Part shown: positions 1-8,346 of the stretch, one piece after another
Layout: each line of letters opens with the position of its first letter
How positions within the stretch are numbered: position 1 is the first letter of the stretch
Assembly: GCA_018241425.1 (NCBI GenBank)
Contig: JAFEDU010000002.1
Span: 930,001-994,000, forward strand
Direction: 5' to 3'
DNA: 64,000 bases
From: Pseudomonadota bacterium
Lineage (GTDB): Bacteria > Pseudomonadota > Gammaproteobacteria > Steroidobacterales > Steroidobacteraceae
Notes under the pieces: model-generated
Databases searched by the model: none
The model's input: only the letters and a program-made list of their open reading frames with translations
Told to the model about the DNA's origin: nothing
Translations under genes and position numbers: made by a program

Positions 1-2
1 CA

Positions 3-122
3 CGGACCTTCCTTGAGGACGGCGACCGGGTGATCCTGCGTGGCGGTTGCGAGCGCCCGGGGGTGCGCCACATCGGGTTCGGTGAGGCTTCTGCGACGGT
101 GCTGCCCGCGCTCCCGGCCTGA
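3..122 (+). CDS. fahA: Fumarylacetoacetase, C-terminal end (partial)
   Basis: An open frame enters from the left edge and stops with TGA at 120-122, giving 39 residues. They contain FLEDGD followed by a short strand, then IGFGEASATVLPA, which is the typical end of fumarylacetoacetase/FAH-family hydrolases. In tyrosine catabolism this enzyme splits fumarylacetoacetate into fumarate and acetoacetate in the cytosol. Only the tail is present, so the active site cannot be checked. The next gene begins 5 bases later, suggesting co-transcription. Another FAH-fold hydrolase with the same tail cannot be excluded. Confidence 0.7.
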   Translation, partial: RTFLEDGDRVILRGGCERPGVRHIGFGEASATVLPALPA

Positions 123-127
123 TAGGC

Positions 128-829
128 TTGTCGCCGGTGAAGACCTACCGCTACTACGACCTGATCCTCGGCGCCTACGTGTGCGTGCTGCTGTGCGCGA
201 ACCTGATCGGTGCGGCCAAGGAGACCACCATCGACGTGCCGCTGGTCGGGCACGTGACCTTCCTCTCCGGGGTGCTGTTCTTTCCCATCTCGTACTTCTT
301 CGGCGACATCCTCACCGAGGTCTACGGCTACGCCCGCGACCGGCGCGTGGTGTGGAGCGGCTTTGCGGCGCTGGTGTTCGCCGCCATCATGGCCACGGTC
401 ATCGTGCACCTGCCGCCTTCCGACTTCTACCGGGACAAGCAGGCGGCGGTGGAGGCGATCTTCGGCAACACCCCGCGCATCGTGTGCGGTTCGATCACGG
501 CCTTCTGGTGCGGCTCGTTCGTCAACAGCTACGTGCTGGCGAAGATGAAGCTGTGGACGCGCGGCCGCTGGCTGTGGACCCGCACCATTGGCTCGACCCT
601 GTGCGGGGAGGCGGTGGACTCGCTGCTGTTCTACACCATCGCCTTCGGCGGGCTGTGGCCCATCGATCACCTGCTGCAGGTGACGGCCACGCAGTACGTC
701 CTCAAGTCCGCCTGGGAAGTGCTGGCCACGCCGCTCACCTACTGGATGGTGGGATTCCTCAAGCGCATGGAGAACGAGGACTACTTCGACAGCAACACGA
801 ACTTCACACCGTTCTCACTGAAGACATAG
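128..829 (+). CDS. yhhQ: VUT family queuosine precursor transporter
   Basis: The 233-residue protein is hydrophobic, with about six membrane segments. The N-terminal tyrosine-rich start, the FFPISYFFGDILTEVYGY stretch near residues 53-70 and the CGSFVNSYVLAKMK region are hallmarks of the VUT (YhhQ, DUF165) family, which imports queuosine precursors such as preQ0/preQ1 across the inner membrane. Length fits the family. The start is a TTG at 128, just after the preceding stop; no better in-frame ATG precedes the first membrane segment. Substrate is inferred from family only. Confidence 0.88.
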   Translation: MSPVKTYRYYDLILGAYVCVLLCANLIGAAKETTIDVPLVGHVTFLSGVLFFPISYFFGDILTEVYGYARDRRVVWSGFAALVFAAIMATVIVHLPPSDFYRDKQAAVEAIFGNTPRIVCGSITAFWCGSFVNSYVLAKMKLWTRGRWLWTRTIGSTLCGEAVDSLLFYTIAFGGLWPIDHLLQVTATQYVLKSAWEVLATPLTYWMVGFLKRMENEDYFDSNTNFTPFSLKT

Positions 830-859
830 GCCACGGGCTGGGTTCGGGGGGCGCGTAAC

Positions 860-1849
860 GTGGGGCAGCATGCGGCGTGCCGAATGCACGGGCTGACAGG
901 GATGCTCGTGCTCGGGGTGGGGTTCCTCGGCGCCGCCCAGGGAGCGGCGGCGGAGATGCAGTCCCGGGACGATGCCTGGTGGACCGGGCCGATGCTCGCG
1001 CCGTCGGCAGCAACGCTTCCCATCGGCCATGCGCTGATCGAGCCCTACCTCTTCGACGTGGTGAGCACCGGCGACTTCGATGCGCAGGGCCAGCATCACC
1101 CGGGAGGCCGCGACCAGACCCTGGGGTCTCTGACGTACATGCTCTACGGCGTGACCGACCGGGTCACCCTCGGCCTGATCCCGCGCTTTTTCTACTCAGA
1201 CCCGGCCGGGGCAGCGAATTCCTCCGGCGTCGCCCCGGGGGACCTCACGCTGCAGGCCGGCTACGGGCTCACGCAGTACCACGACGGCAGCGCGGTTCCG
1301 GCCATCGCCCTCGTGATCGACGAGACGCTGCCGACCGGGCGCTACCAGAACCTCAGCCGGCAGAGCGACGGGCAGGGCGCAGGCGCCTATGCCACCGCGC
1401 TCTCGGTCTATATGCAGGATTACTTCTGGATGCCTAACGGGCGAATCCTGCGCGGCCGGCTGGACCTCACGTATACGCGCTCTTCTTCGGTCGGACTCCA
1501 GAACCAGACGGTGTACGGCACGGCCTACGGCTTTCGCGGGCGCGCATGGCCCGGCGCGGGCTTCACCGGGGATGCGGCCGCCGAGTACAGCCTGACCCGG
1601 CGCTGGGTGCTCGCGCTGGACGTGGTCTACCAGTACAACTTCAATACCCGGGTCCAGGGGACCGCGGGTGACACCCTGTCCCCGCTACAGAGCGACAGCG
1701 GTAGCGGCTGGTCGCTCGGCTTCGCACCGGCGATCGAGTACAACTGGAGCGCCCGTGCCGGGGTGCTCTTGGGTGTACGGGTCATCGGGATCGGCCGCAA
1801 CGTGGGCACGAGCGTGACCCCGGCGATTGCCGTGAACCTGGTGATCTGA
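860..1849 (+). CDS. Secreted, probable outer-membrane beta-barrel protein (phenol-degradation MetA-like)
   Basis: A 329-residue protein starting at GTG 860. It opens with a signal peptide (hydrophobic residues about 12-30, cleavage likely after AAAE). The mature part begins WWTGPMLAPSAATLPIGHALIEPY and continues as alternating aromatic and polar strands (LTYMLYGVTDRVTLGLIPRF; GDLTLQAGYGL), ending in a hydrophobic strand. This resembles the transporter/MetA-pathway-of-phenol-degradation group of small beta-barrels. The role is unknown; such proteins are thought to pass hydrophobic compounds through the outer membrane. It stands alone between the VUT gene and a 232-base gap. Confidence 0.6.
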   Translation: MGQHAACRMHGLTGMLVLGVGFLGAAQGAAAEMQSRDDAWWTGPMLAPSAATLPIGHALIEPYLFDVVSTGDFDAQGQHHPGGRDQTLGSLTYMLYGVTDRVTLGLIPRFFYSDPAGAANSSGVAPGDLTLQAGYGLTQYHDGSAVPAIALVIDETLPTGRYQNLSRQSDGQGAGAYATALSVYMQDYFWMPNGRILRGRLDLTYTRSSSVGLQNQTVYGTAYGFRGRAWPGAGFTGDAAAEYSLTRRWVLALDVVYQYNFNTRVQGTAGDTLSPLQSDSGSGWSLGFAPAIEYNWSARAGVLLGVRVIGIGRNVGTSVTPAIAVNLVI

Positions 1850-2081
1850 AGCTCGCCTGAGGCTTCGGGAACGCGCGCCTGAACCGTCCATGAACCGGGC
1901 CAGCGGAACGCTGCGGTTTCAGGTGTATTGAAAACCTGAGAAGCGCGCCCACCCTTATGTCAGCGTCCCCCGCGTGACCGCGTTTTAATCAATGCGACCT
2001 TGAACGGGGATGGCGGGCGGGCGTCTAATCAGTACGAACGGCGGAGTTGTCCCTCAGGGCAGCCCCGAAACGGAGTAGGCA
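1850..2081. other. Intergenic gap, 232 bases, with one candidate promoter
   Basis: No open frame here looks like a gene. The only signal I can support is a sigma70-like pair reading toward the gene at 2082: TTGAAC at 2000-2005 and TCTAAT at 2024-2029, spacer 18. The ribosome site GGAG lies just before the GTG at 2082. Confidence 0.4.
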
Positions 2082-2969
2082 GTGAACATCGCAAGAGCGC
2101 AATTCGTTATTCGGACCGCTGCGGCCGTGCTGCTGGGGTTATCGGTAGCGGCGGCGCCCAATTTGACTTATGCCCAACACTCGGGCTTCGGGGGTGGGGG
2201 CGGCGGTGGCCACATGGGCGGCGGTGGCGGCGCGCACTTCGGCGGCGGCGGAGGCGCGCACTTCGCTGGCGGCGGTGCAATGGCACCGCATTATGGCGGC
2301 GTTCACATGGGGGCCAACGCCCACGGTCCGTACTTCGGCGCGGTGCCGCACTACGGCTATGCCGGGGGCGGCCACCCGGGCGGGGCCTATGCGCCCGGCG
2401 CCCGCGTCGGCTACTACGCGGGGGCCCACTACGGTACGGCTTACTGGCACGGCGGCCACTACTGGGGCGGCGGCTACTGGAACGGCTACTACTGGCCGCA
2501 CGTCTGGTACGGCCCGGGCTGGTGCTGGTTCTATCCGGCGCTGCCCATCGGCTATGCCACGTTCTGGTGGGGCGCGGTGCCGTACTACTACTATAACAAT
2601 CTGTACTACACCTATAACCCGAACTACAGCGGCTACGTGGTGACCGATCCGCCGATGGTTTCGGACAGCTCCGGCTCGGCGGACCCGAATGCCGTCACGG
2701 CGGCGCCGGCGCCGCAGCAGGACTACGCGCCGCAGAGTGCCCCGTCCGCGGGAGCGGGCAGCGGGCCGGCTTCCGACGTATACGTCTACCCGCGCAACGG
2801 GCAGACCGATGCGCAGACAAGTACCGATCGCTACGAGTGCCACAGCTGGGCCGTGGGCCAGACCGGGTTCGACCCGACCCGCTCGACCCAGAGCGGCAGC
2901 GGGAGCCCGGCGGACTACCGGCGTGCGATGATCGCGTGCCTGGATGCCCGGGGTTACAGCGCGCGCTAG
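2082..2969 (+). CDS. Secreted Gly/Tyr/His-rich protein of unknown function
   Basis: A 295-residue protein starting with GTG 2082, preceded by GGAG at a good distance. Residues 1-32 form a signal peptide ending TYAQ. Residues 33-75 are glycine repeats broken by His and Phe (GGGGGAHFGG type). Residues 75-210 are rich in Tyr, Trp, Gly and His (YWHGGHYWGGGYWNGYYW), as in small periplasmic YXWXXG-type proteins. A conserved-looking C-terminal domain (about 245-295) has two cysteines in RYECHSWAVGQTGFDP and MIACLDARGYS, perhaps forming a disulfide. Function unknown; metal or surface binding would be a guess. A strong hairpin follows the stop. Confidence 0.7.
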   Translation: MNIARAQFVIRTAAAVLLGLSVAAAPNLTYAQHSGFGGGGGGGHMGGGGGAHFGGGGGAHFAGGGAMAPHYGGVHMGANAHGPYFGAVPHYGYAGGGHPGGAYAPGARVGYYAGAHYGTAYWHGGHYWGGGYWNGYYWPHVWYGPGWCWFYPALPIGYATFWWGAVPYYYYNNLYYTYNPNYSGYVVTDPPMVSDSSGSADPNAVTAAPAPQQDYAPQSAPSAGAGSGPASDVYVYPRNGQTDAQTSTDRYECHSWAVGQTGFDPTRSTQSGSGSPADYRRAMIACLDARGYSAR

Positions 2970-2995
2970 GCGCTCGGTCGGCCCGCAGGACACGA

Positions 2996-3035
2996 GGGCG
3001 CGGATCCGCAAGGATCCGCGCCCTTCGTCGTTTCA
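2996..3035 (+). terminator. Rho-independent terminator after the Gly/Tyr/His-rich gene
   Basis: A perfect 12-bp stem (GGGCGCGGATCC at 2996-3007 and its complement at 3012-3023) closes a GCAA tetraloop and is followed by TTCGTCGTTT. It lies between the plus-strand stop at 2969 and the convergent stop at 3044, so it probably separates the two genes. The T tract is better for the plus strand. Confidence 0.75.
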
Positions 3036-3043
3036 GGGAGAGA

Positions 3044-4294
3044 TTACTGGCCGACCTGGACGGGATTGGCGAACTGGCCCGGCTTGCCGGCGAGCTGGAA
3101 CATCACGGTGGCACTGGTGCCATCGGCGGCGGCGATGTCGGGCAGCCCATCCTTGTTGAGGTCCCCGATCGCCACACCGAGCGGCTGCCCAAAGCCTGCG
3201 TAGGCGGTGGCCGCAAGCAAAGTACCGGGCTGCGCGGCATTCTGCAGGAGCACCGAGATCGAGCCGGTGGGATAGGGCCCGATCGTCGCTGCCACCACGT
3301 CCGGCCTGCCGTCCGCATTGAGGTCGGCGACGGCGACATCCAGCGCGCCGAAGTAGGTCGGGTAGGTCGCCGGCGCCAGGAACGTGCCGGGCGCGGCCGC
3401 GTTCTGCAGCAGCACCGCGACGCCCGATATCCCGGTGCCGTCGGCGCCGGGACCGTAGTCGGCCACGACGAGGTCCGGGTGTCCGTCGGCATTCATGTCG
3501 GCGACCTTCACCGACATCGGGCCCGCACCCGCCGGGTAGCTCACGGGACTCAGGAAGGTGCCGGGGTTGCCCGCCGCCTGCAGGAAGACGTACACGGCGC
3601 CGTTGTCGCCGTAGACGTCGTAGCCGGTCGCCACGATGTCCGGGAGGCCGTCGCCGTTGACGTCCGCGACCTGGACCGAGGCGGTCGTCGCGCCGGTCGG
3701 GAGCTTGGTGGGCGCGAGGAACTGCCCGGGATGTGTCGCATCCTGCAGCAGGACCAGGACGCTGCCGCTCGCGCTCATGTCCGCGAGCACGATGTCCGGG
3801 TAGCCGTCGCCGTTGACGTCCGCCAGCACGACCTGGTTCGGGATGCCGCCCGTCGTGATGCCGACCGCGGCCTGGTAGGTTCCCGCCGTGCTGCCGTGCA
3901 TGTACACCGAGACGCTGCCGGTGGCATTGGCGATCACGAGGTCCAAGTGCCCGGAGTGGATGAGGTCCGCGACCGCGATGCTCGAGGGGTTGTTGCCGGT
4001 GGTGGGATACTGCACGCCCGTGCTGAAGGTGCCCGGGGCCGTGGCGCTGTTCAGGATGACGTTCGCAAAGCCCGGGTTCAGGTAGTAGCCCTGGTCATTG
4101 GTGGTGGCGACCAGGAGGTCCGGCACGCCATCGCCGTTGACGTCGGCAATCGCGACCGAATTGGGGACATTGAAGGGCGTGAAGCAGCAGTTGCTGTCAT
4201 CGCCCCCGCCGCAGCTGACGAGGGTGCCGGCGAGTGCCACCGCGCCCAGGGCCAGGCGCATGGATGAGGATCCGGGAATGCGTATCTTGCGCAC
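3044..4294 (-). CDS. Secreted FG-GAP/VCBS repeat lipoprotein
   Basis: A 416-residue protein starting at GTG 4294 behind GGGAGA. Residues 1-28 form a lipoprotein signal with lipobox LVSC (Cys28), so it should be membrane-anchored. The rest is about seven repeats of the form VADVNGDGxPDIVxA followed by VFLQNAAxPGTF, the FG-GAP/VCBS propeller repeat in which Asp-rich loops bind calcium. Such proteins usually act in adhesion or as extracellular scaffolds; no catalytic motif is visible. It is divergent from the HAD gene and stands alone. Specific function unknown. Confidence 0.78.
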   Translation of the reverse strand: MRKIRIPGSSSMRLALGAVALAGTLVSCGGGDDSNCCFTPFNVPNSVAIADVNGDGVPDLLVATTNDQGYYLNPGFANVILNSATAPGTFSTGVQYPTTGNNPSSIAVADLIHSGHLDLVIANATGSVSVYMHGSTAGTYQAAVGITTGGIPNQVVLADVNGDGYPDIVLADMSASGSVLVLLQDATHPGQFLAPTKLPTGATTASVQVADVNGDGLPDIVATGYDVYGDNGAVYVFLQAAGNPGTFLSPVSYPAGAGPMSVKVADMNADGHPDLVVADYGPGADGTGISGVAVLLQNAAAPGTFLAPATYPTYFGALDVAVADLNADGRPDVVAATIGPYPTGSISVLLQNAAQPGTLLAATAYAGFGQPLGVAIGDLNKDGLPDIAAADGTSATVMFQLAGKPGQFANPVQVGQ

Positions 4295-4445
4295 AGCAGT
4301 TCTCCCTTTGCGGCCCCGCGGGTTCGGCGCTCACGGCGATGCCAACGCACCGCGCACCGCGGCGTTGACAGGGGCGATCGCGACCCGGGCCTGACAGCCG
4401 GAAGGGTACACTCCGGCTGCATTGCCTGGACAGGGGAGGGGTGAG

Positions 4446-5105
4446 ATGGGTGCGGGCGGACCGGACGTCGTCTACCTGTTCGACGTCGACAACACGCTCC
4501 TCGACAACGATGCCGTGCAGGCGGACCTTGCCCGCCACCTGGAGCGCGAGTTCGGGGTGGCGAGCGGGGAACGCTACTGGCGCATCTTCGAGGCGCTGCG
4601 CGCGGAACTGGGCTACGCGGATTACCTGGGGGCACTGCAGCGCTACCGCCTGGAGCACCTGGACGATCCGCAGATGCTCAGGATCGCGCTCTACCTCCTC
4701 GATTATCCCTTCGCCGACCGGTTGTATCCCGGCTCGCTCGCCGCGCTGAAGCGTTGTGCCCAGAACGGCACTACCGCGATCCTCTCCGACGGAGACGTCG
4801 TGTTCCAGCCGCGCAAGGTACAACGCTCGGGGCTATGGCAGGCCGTCGGCGGCCGGGTGCTCATCTACGTGCACAAGGAGCAAATGCTCGCCCAGGTCGC
4901 GCAGCGGCTGCCCGCCGCGCACTACGTGGTCATCGACGACAAGCGGCGCATCCTGGCCGCGATCAAGGAGCAAATGGGCAGTCGCGTCACGACCGTGTTC
5001 GTGCGCCAGGGCCACTACGCGAAGGATCCGGCGCAGCTTGCGGCGCAGCCGGGACCCGACGTGGTGATCGACGCCATCGGCGAACTCGCCTCGGCACTGC
5101 CATAG
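4446..5105 (+). CDS. HAD-superfamily hydrolase
   Basis: ATG 4446 follows GGGGAGGGG and gives 219 residues; the frame extends to 4422 but lacks a better start. The HAD motif I is clear: VYLFDVDNTLLDND near residues 10-22, with the nucleophile and acid/base aspartates. Motif II (ILSDGD) and a C-terminal acidic stretch (YVVIDDKRRIL) follow. The protein probably removes a phosphate from a small cytosolic substrate, which cannot be told from sequence. An all-helical cap lies between motifs I and II. It is divergent from the FG-GAP gene, with about 150 bases between. Confidence 0.82.
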   Translation: MGAGGPDVVYLFDVDNTLLDNDAVQADLARHLEREFGVASGERYWRIFEALRAELGYADYLGALQRYRLEHLDDPQMLRIALYLLDYPFADRLYPGSLAALKRCAQNGTTAILSDGDVVFQPRKVQRSGLWQAVGGRVLIYVHKEQMLAQVAQRLPAAHYVVIDDKRRILAAIKEQMGSRVTTVFVRQGHYAKDPAQLAAQPGPDVVIDAIGELASALP

Positions 5106-5175
5106 CCGCCCGGGCCCCCGGGAGCCTCGTAGTCGTCCGGGCATCGGGCGACCGGCGCGGCCCACGCTGCGCGCC

Positions 5176-5598
5176 CTATCTCGTCCGCGAGGGCTGCACC
5201 AGGTCCCACAGATTGCCGTAAAGGTCGCGGAATACCGCCACGGTTCCATGAGGCTCCCGCGCGGGAGGCCGCACGAATACGACGCCCCGGTCGCTGTAGC
5301 GCTTGAAGTCCCGCCAGAAATCGTCGGTGTGCAGGAACAGGAATACTCGGCCACCCGTCTGGTCCCCGATCCTCGCGGCCTGATCTTCGTTCGAAGCACG
5401 CGCCAGCAGTAGCGCGGATTCGGTTGCCCCGGGGGCTGCAACGATCACCCAGCGCTTGTTCTGCGCGGGGATCGGAGTGTCCTCGACCAGCGTGAACCCG
5501 AGGACACCGACATAAAAGGCGATCGCCTCGTCGTAGTCGCGCACGAGCAGTGCGACCAGCGCCAGGGATTGGCGGACGCTCCTGGAGGCGGCGCTCAT
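5176..5598 (-). CDS. VOC-family (glyoxalase/bleomycin-resistance fold) protein
   Basis: A 140-residue single VOC module pair. It opens with VALLVRDYDEAIAFYVGVLGFTLVEDTP, the classic first beta-alpha-beta unit, and ends VAVFRDLYGNLWDLVQP, where a metal-binding Glu would normally occupy the Asp position of DLVQ. These small proteins bind metal and act as lyases, isomerases or resistance proteins; the substrate is unknown. The start overlaps by four bases the stop of the HIT gene, so the two are translationally coupled. Confidence 0.8.
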   Translation of the reverse strand: MSAASRSVRQSLALVALLVRDYDEAIAFYVGVLGFTLVEDTPIPAQNKRWVIVAAPGATESALLLARASNEDQAARIGDQTGGRVFLFLHTDDFWRDFKRYSDRGVVFVRPPAREPHGTVAVFRDLYGNLWDLVQPSRTR

Positions 5599-6041
5599 GG
5601 GCGGTGGCGCACGGCTGCTGAGTTCAAGTGCTCGCGGAGCCGCGCAGCATGTGCCTCGAGGTCGGTGCGCGCAGGCAGCGAGGGTGGTGCAGGGTAGATG
5701 CGCAGCAAGCCGTCGTTGGGGGCGCGGGGATGGACGTGAAAGTGCAGGTGCGGGACCTCCTGGTCTGCGGCTTCACCGATGGAGTGCCAAAGGCTCGCTC
5801 CCTGGCAGGGAAACGCTGCGGTCACCGCTTGAGTCACGCGGGCGATCGTGCTCATGAGGGCCGCCCCGGTCCCGGCGTCGAGCGCGCGCACGTCGGGCAT
5901 GTGCCGGCGCGGGATTACGAGCACGTGGCCCGGATGGAACTGGCGCAAGTCCATGAAGGCGAGCGTGTGGTCGTCTTCCAGGATGACGCTTGCCGGCTGC
6001 GTACGTGCGGCGATCGCGCAGAAGATGCAGGTGTCGGTCAT
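5595..6041 (-). CDS. HIT-family nucleotide hydrolase/transferase
   Basis: A 148-residue protein. The frame opens upstream at 6137, but ATG 6041 gives the usual family N-terminus (TDTCIFCAIAARTQPASVILEDD) and has GAGGGG upstream. The catalytic histidine triad is HLHFHVH around residues 95-101, and Cys-x-x-Cys near the start is a frequent zinc site. HIT proteins cleave nucleoside phosphoramidates or dinucleoside polyphosphates in the cytosol. Coupled to the VOC gene downstream. Confidence 0.9.
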   Translation of the reverse strand: MTDTCIFCAIAARTQPASVILEDDHTLAFMDLRQFHPGHVLVIPRRHMPDVRALDAGTGAALMSTIARVTQAVTAAFPCQGASLWHSIGEAADQEVPHLHFHVHPRAPNDGLLRIYPAPPSLPARTDLEAHAARLREHLNSAAVRHRP

Positions 6042-6201
6042 AGGTTGACCCCTCGGTACAGCGTCTTTCGTGCCCGGCATTGCGCGCAGGCTTCGCCAGG
6101 TCGACGGTTCGCCTTCTATGATAAGGTGGCGCATCACCGATGAAATCGCAGCACGGCCCGCAACCGGCGCGGGTTCTGTTCACGAAATTCGCGAGGCATC
6201 C

Positions 6202-6693
6202 ATGGCTCAGGACCATCCCTGGCTCGCCCAGCTGCATAGCGCCAGTGAGGCGCTGCAGCAGGTGCTGGGTGCAATCCTCGAGGCCGAGCGTCCCTATGCG
6301 CCGTTCTCCTCACCCCTCGAGCGGCTGAACGCGATAACCACCAGCCCCGAGTGGGCGTGGCTGCAGCCGCTGTACAGCCTGATCGCGGACCTCGACCATG
6401 CCCTTGCCCTGGCGCGGGACCTGCCGGAGAGCGAGGCGGCTGCCATCGGCGCCCACGCCCGCGAACTCCTGAGCGGCGGCGGCCCGGCTTCCGAGCAGCC
6501 CTTCATCGAGCACTATCGCGGCCTGCTGCAGGCCGATCCTGCCGTCACCATCGCGCACGCTGCGGCCTTGCGCGCGCTGCAGGCCCTTCCGGCCGAGCCG
6601 TCGAACCAGTCCGAGCGCCTGCATGCCCGCCATCAGTGGAACGAGCGGCGCCGGTTCCTGCGCCTGCCGACCCCGGGTCGCGGGGCCTCCTAG
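6202..6693 (+). CDS. Hypothetical helical protein
   Basis: ATG 6202, shortly after GAGGC, gives 163 residues; the open frame runs back to 6070 but the upstream part looks like leader. The protein is predicted to be largely helical, with many Leu and Ala (ASEALQQVLGAILEAE; ALALARDLPESEAAAIGAHARELL) and an Arg-rich end. I recognise no family and see no signal peptide or catalytic motif. Codon use resembles neighbours, so it is probably a real gene. It is divergent from the HIT gene. Confidence 0.55.
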   Translation: MAQDHPWLAQLHSASEALQQVLGAILEAERPYAPFSSPLERLNAITTSPEWAWLQPLYSLIADLDHALALARDLPESEAAAIGAHARELLSGGGPASEQPFIEHYRGLLQADPAVTIAHAAALRALQALPAEPSNQSERLHARHQWNERRRFLRLPTPGRGAS

Positions 6694-6732
6694 AGACCGT
6701 TTCAGGAACCTCATTAGCCAAGGAGCAAGAAC

Positions 6733-7131
6733 ATGGTCCAGACCGGAATCCCCGCCTCCCACGTCGACCTGTTCAAGAAGCCCGCTTTTGCGCACCTCGC
6801 GACCATCATGCCGGACGGCCGGCCGCAGGTGACCCCGGTATGGGTGGATTACGACGGGCGGCAGGTGCTGATCAATACCGCCGAGGGGCGGCTCAAGGAC
6901 AAGAACATGCAGCGCGACGGGCGCGTTGCGCTCTCGATCATCGACCCGGAGAACCCGTACCGGTACCTCGAGGTCCGCGGGCGCATCAGGCGTCGCACCC
7001 ACGAGGGGGCCGACGCGCACATCGACGCCATGGCGAAGAAGTACCTGGGGCAGGACAAGTACCCGTTCCGGCAGGCCGGTGAGGTACGCGTGCTGTACTA
7101 CGTGGACCCGGAGCGCAGCACGTCGATGTAG
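6733..7131 (+). CDS. PPOX-class pyridoxamine-phosphate-oxidase-like flavoprotein
   Basis: A 132-residue protein with the split-barrel flavin-binding pattern: FAHLATIMPDGRPQVTPVWVDYDGRQVLINTAEGRLKDKNMQRDGRVALSI, followed by YRYLEVRGR. The RLKDKNM segment is typical of the PPOX class that uses FMN or F420. It should reduce or bind a small cytosolic substrate; which one is unknown. Length is normal for the single-domain class. Its stop abuts the stop of the convergent protease gene. Confidence 0.82.
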   Translation: MVQTGIPASHVDLFKKPAFAHLATIMPDGRPQVTPVWVDYDGRQVLINTAEGRLKDKNMQRDGRVALSIIDPENPYRYLEVRGRIRRRTHEGADAHIDAMAKKYLGQDKYPFRQAGEVRVLYYVDPERSTSM

Positions 7132-8133
7132 CTAGTGGGTGGTGGAGCCTGCGATGGTGCGGATCTGGATCTGCATCTCGCTGCGCGCATAGTCGATGAT
7201 CAGCACGTCGAAGGTGCCCAGGAGGTCCATGCCGAGCGTGAGCGCCGGCTCCTCCGTGAGGCCCCAGTGCTGGAACAGGTACATGTCACCGAAGGTGACG
7301 TTCACGCCCTTCACCGTCATGTTCTCGCCGAACTTGATGTCCGGCATCGGCAGGTAGTCACCGCTCTGCACGTCCAGGGACACCCCGATGATGTCGGTCT
7401 GGTGGGCATTGCGCGGCGGGTGGCGCATCAGGGCATCGCGCAGCAGCAGGTTGCCGACCGTGCCCTGGGCTCCGGTGTCGATGATGGCCTTGGCGTGCAC
7501 GCTGCCGACCAGGCAGTCGGCCACCAGCAAGCCGTGATAGGGCCGAAGCGGTACGGTGACGAAGCTCGCCCGTGCGCGCTCGCCGTGCGAGCGGGCGATG
7601 ATCAGGTTGTCGTGCAGGAAGTCGGCATAGATGCGCTTGTTCCTGAGGCCCTCGATGCCGAGGACCCCCTGCGCGCCGCCGAACACGTCCGACAGCACCG
7701 GCAGGTCCGCAGGGCCCATCAGCACGTCGCCGACCTCCATGCCGGCGACGTGGATCGTCGGCACCTCGGCGCTGCCGGTGAAGCCGGTCACCCGGGTGTA
7801 GGTCTGCGCAGAGGGGGTGACGCCCATCAGTTCCGCGGTACGCGCGGTGATCGCCGAGTGGTTGGCGCCGGTGTCGAGCACCAGGCGGAACGGACCCTTG
7901 CCGTCGATCATGACCGGGGCCCAGATGCGCCCGATGCGGTCGCGCCGGGTCGGCGCCACGTACTTCGGCTCCGGGGCCTGGACGGTCACTTCCTGGAGGG
8001 CATTGATGCCGGCCGGGGGCTGCGAGGTGGGGGCCGGAGCGGGGGTGTCGGATGGGACACCGGCCGGTAGGGTGCCGGTCAGCAGTAGCCCCAGCAGGCC
8101 GGTGGACATCAGCGCGAGGGTGCGATGACGCAT
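7132..8133 (-). CDS. Secreted retropepsin-like aspartic protease with two DTGA motifs
   Basis: ATG 8133 gives 333 residues with a signal peptide (about 1-25) and a Pro/Ala-rich linker to about residue 55. Two active-site motifs are present: DTGANHSAIT (Asp87) and DTGAQGTVGN (Asp219), each following a hydrophobic strand. Single-copy retropepsins dimerise; a chain with two could form a pseudo-symmetric pepsin-like enzyme by itself. The protein probably acts in the periplasm. An upstream frame to 8247 has no good start. Substrate unknown. Confidence 0.75.
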   Translation of the reverse strand: MRHRTLALMSTGLLGLLLTGTLPAGVPSDTPAPAPTSQPPAGINALQEVTVQAPEPKYVAPTRRDRIGRIWAPVMIDGKGPFRLVLDTGANHSAITARTAELMGVTPSAQTYTRVTGFTGSAEVPTIHVAGMEVGDVLMGPADLPVLSDVFGGAQGVLGIEGLRNKRIYADFLHDNLIIARSHGERARASFVTVPLRPYHGLLVADCLVGSVHAKAIIDTGAQGTVGNLLLRDALMRHPPRNAHQTDIIGVSLDVQSGDYLPMPDIKFGENMTVKGVNVTFGDMYLFQHWGLTEEPALTLGMDLLGTFDVLIIDYARSEMQIQIRTIAGSTTH

Positions 8134-8246
8134 CACCGGATCAGTAGAGCACGGGCGGCAGGGGGACTCCAGCGCGCCTGTCGCATTCTGAGCGCTGTTC
8201 GGCGCAGGGCGACCGGCAGCCCGTTCCCCCGTCGAGCTGGATTCCA

Positions 8247-8320
8247 ATTTGCGTAGAAAACGGCCCGGTATGCAGCGAATTACGCTTGCAGACGGCGGTG
8301 CACAAAACTAATCTCGTAAT
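8247..8320 (+). promoter_or_regulatory. Promoter with conserved upstream element (copy A), for TonB receptor 1
   Basis: Order: ATTTGCGTA (8247-8255), 19 bases, GCGAATT (8275-8281), then TTGCAG as -35 (8286-8291), a 17-base spacer and TAATCT as -10 (8309-8314), followed by CGTAAT. The same motifs at the same spacing recur before the dioxygenase gene at 21648. The -35/-10 pair and spacer fit sigma70; the two upstream blocks are candidate activator or repressor sites. The receptor start codon is 32 bases past the -10. Confidence 0.7.
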
Positions 8321-8346
8321 AGGGGAGCATTCGAGGGGTACTTTCG

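Noticed and set aside
2139-3011. Minus-strand gene opposite the Gly/Tyr/His-rich protein
   Set aside because: Val/Arg/Ala-rich shadow of a repetitive gene, and it would cross the terminator hairpin.
2837-4267. Plus-strand frame opposite the FG-GAP lipoprotein
   Set aside because: Arg/Gly/Val-rich shadow; the minus strand has the repeat structure, signal and lipobox.
5105-5130. CCCGGG repeats after the HAD gene as a terminator
   Set aside because: Short self-complementary GC runs without a T tract; expected by chance at this GC content.
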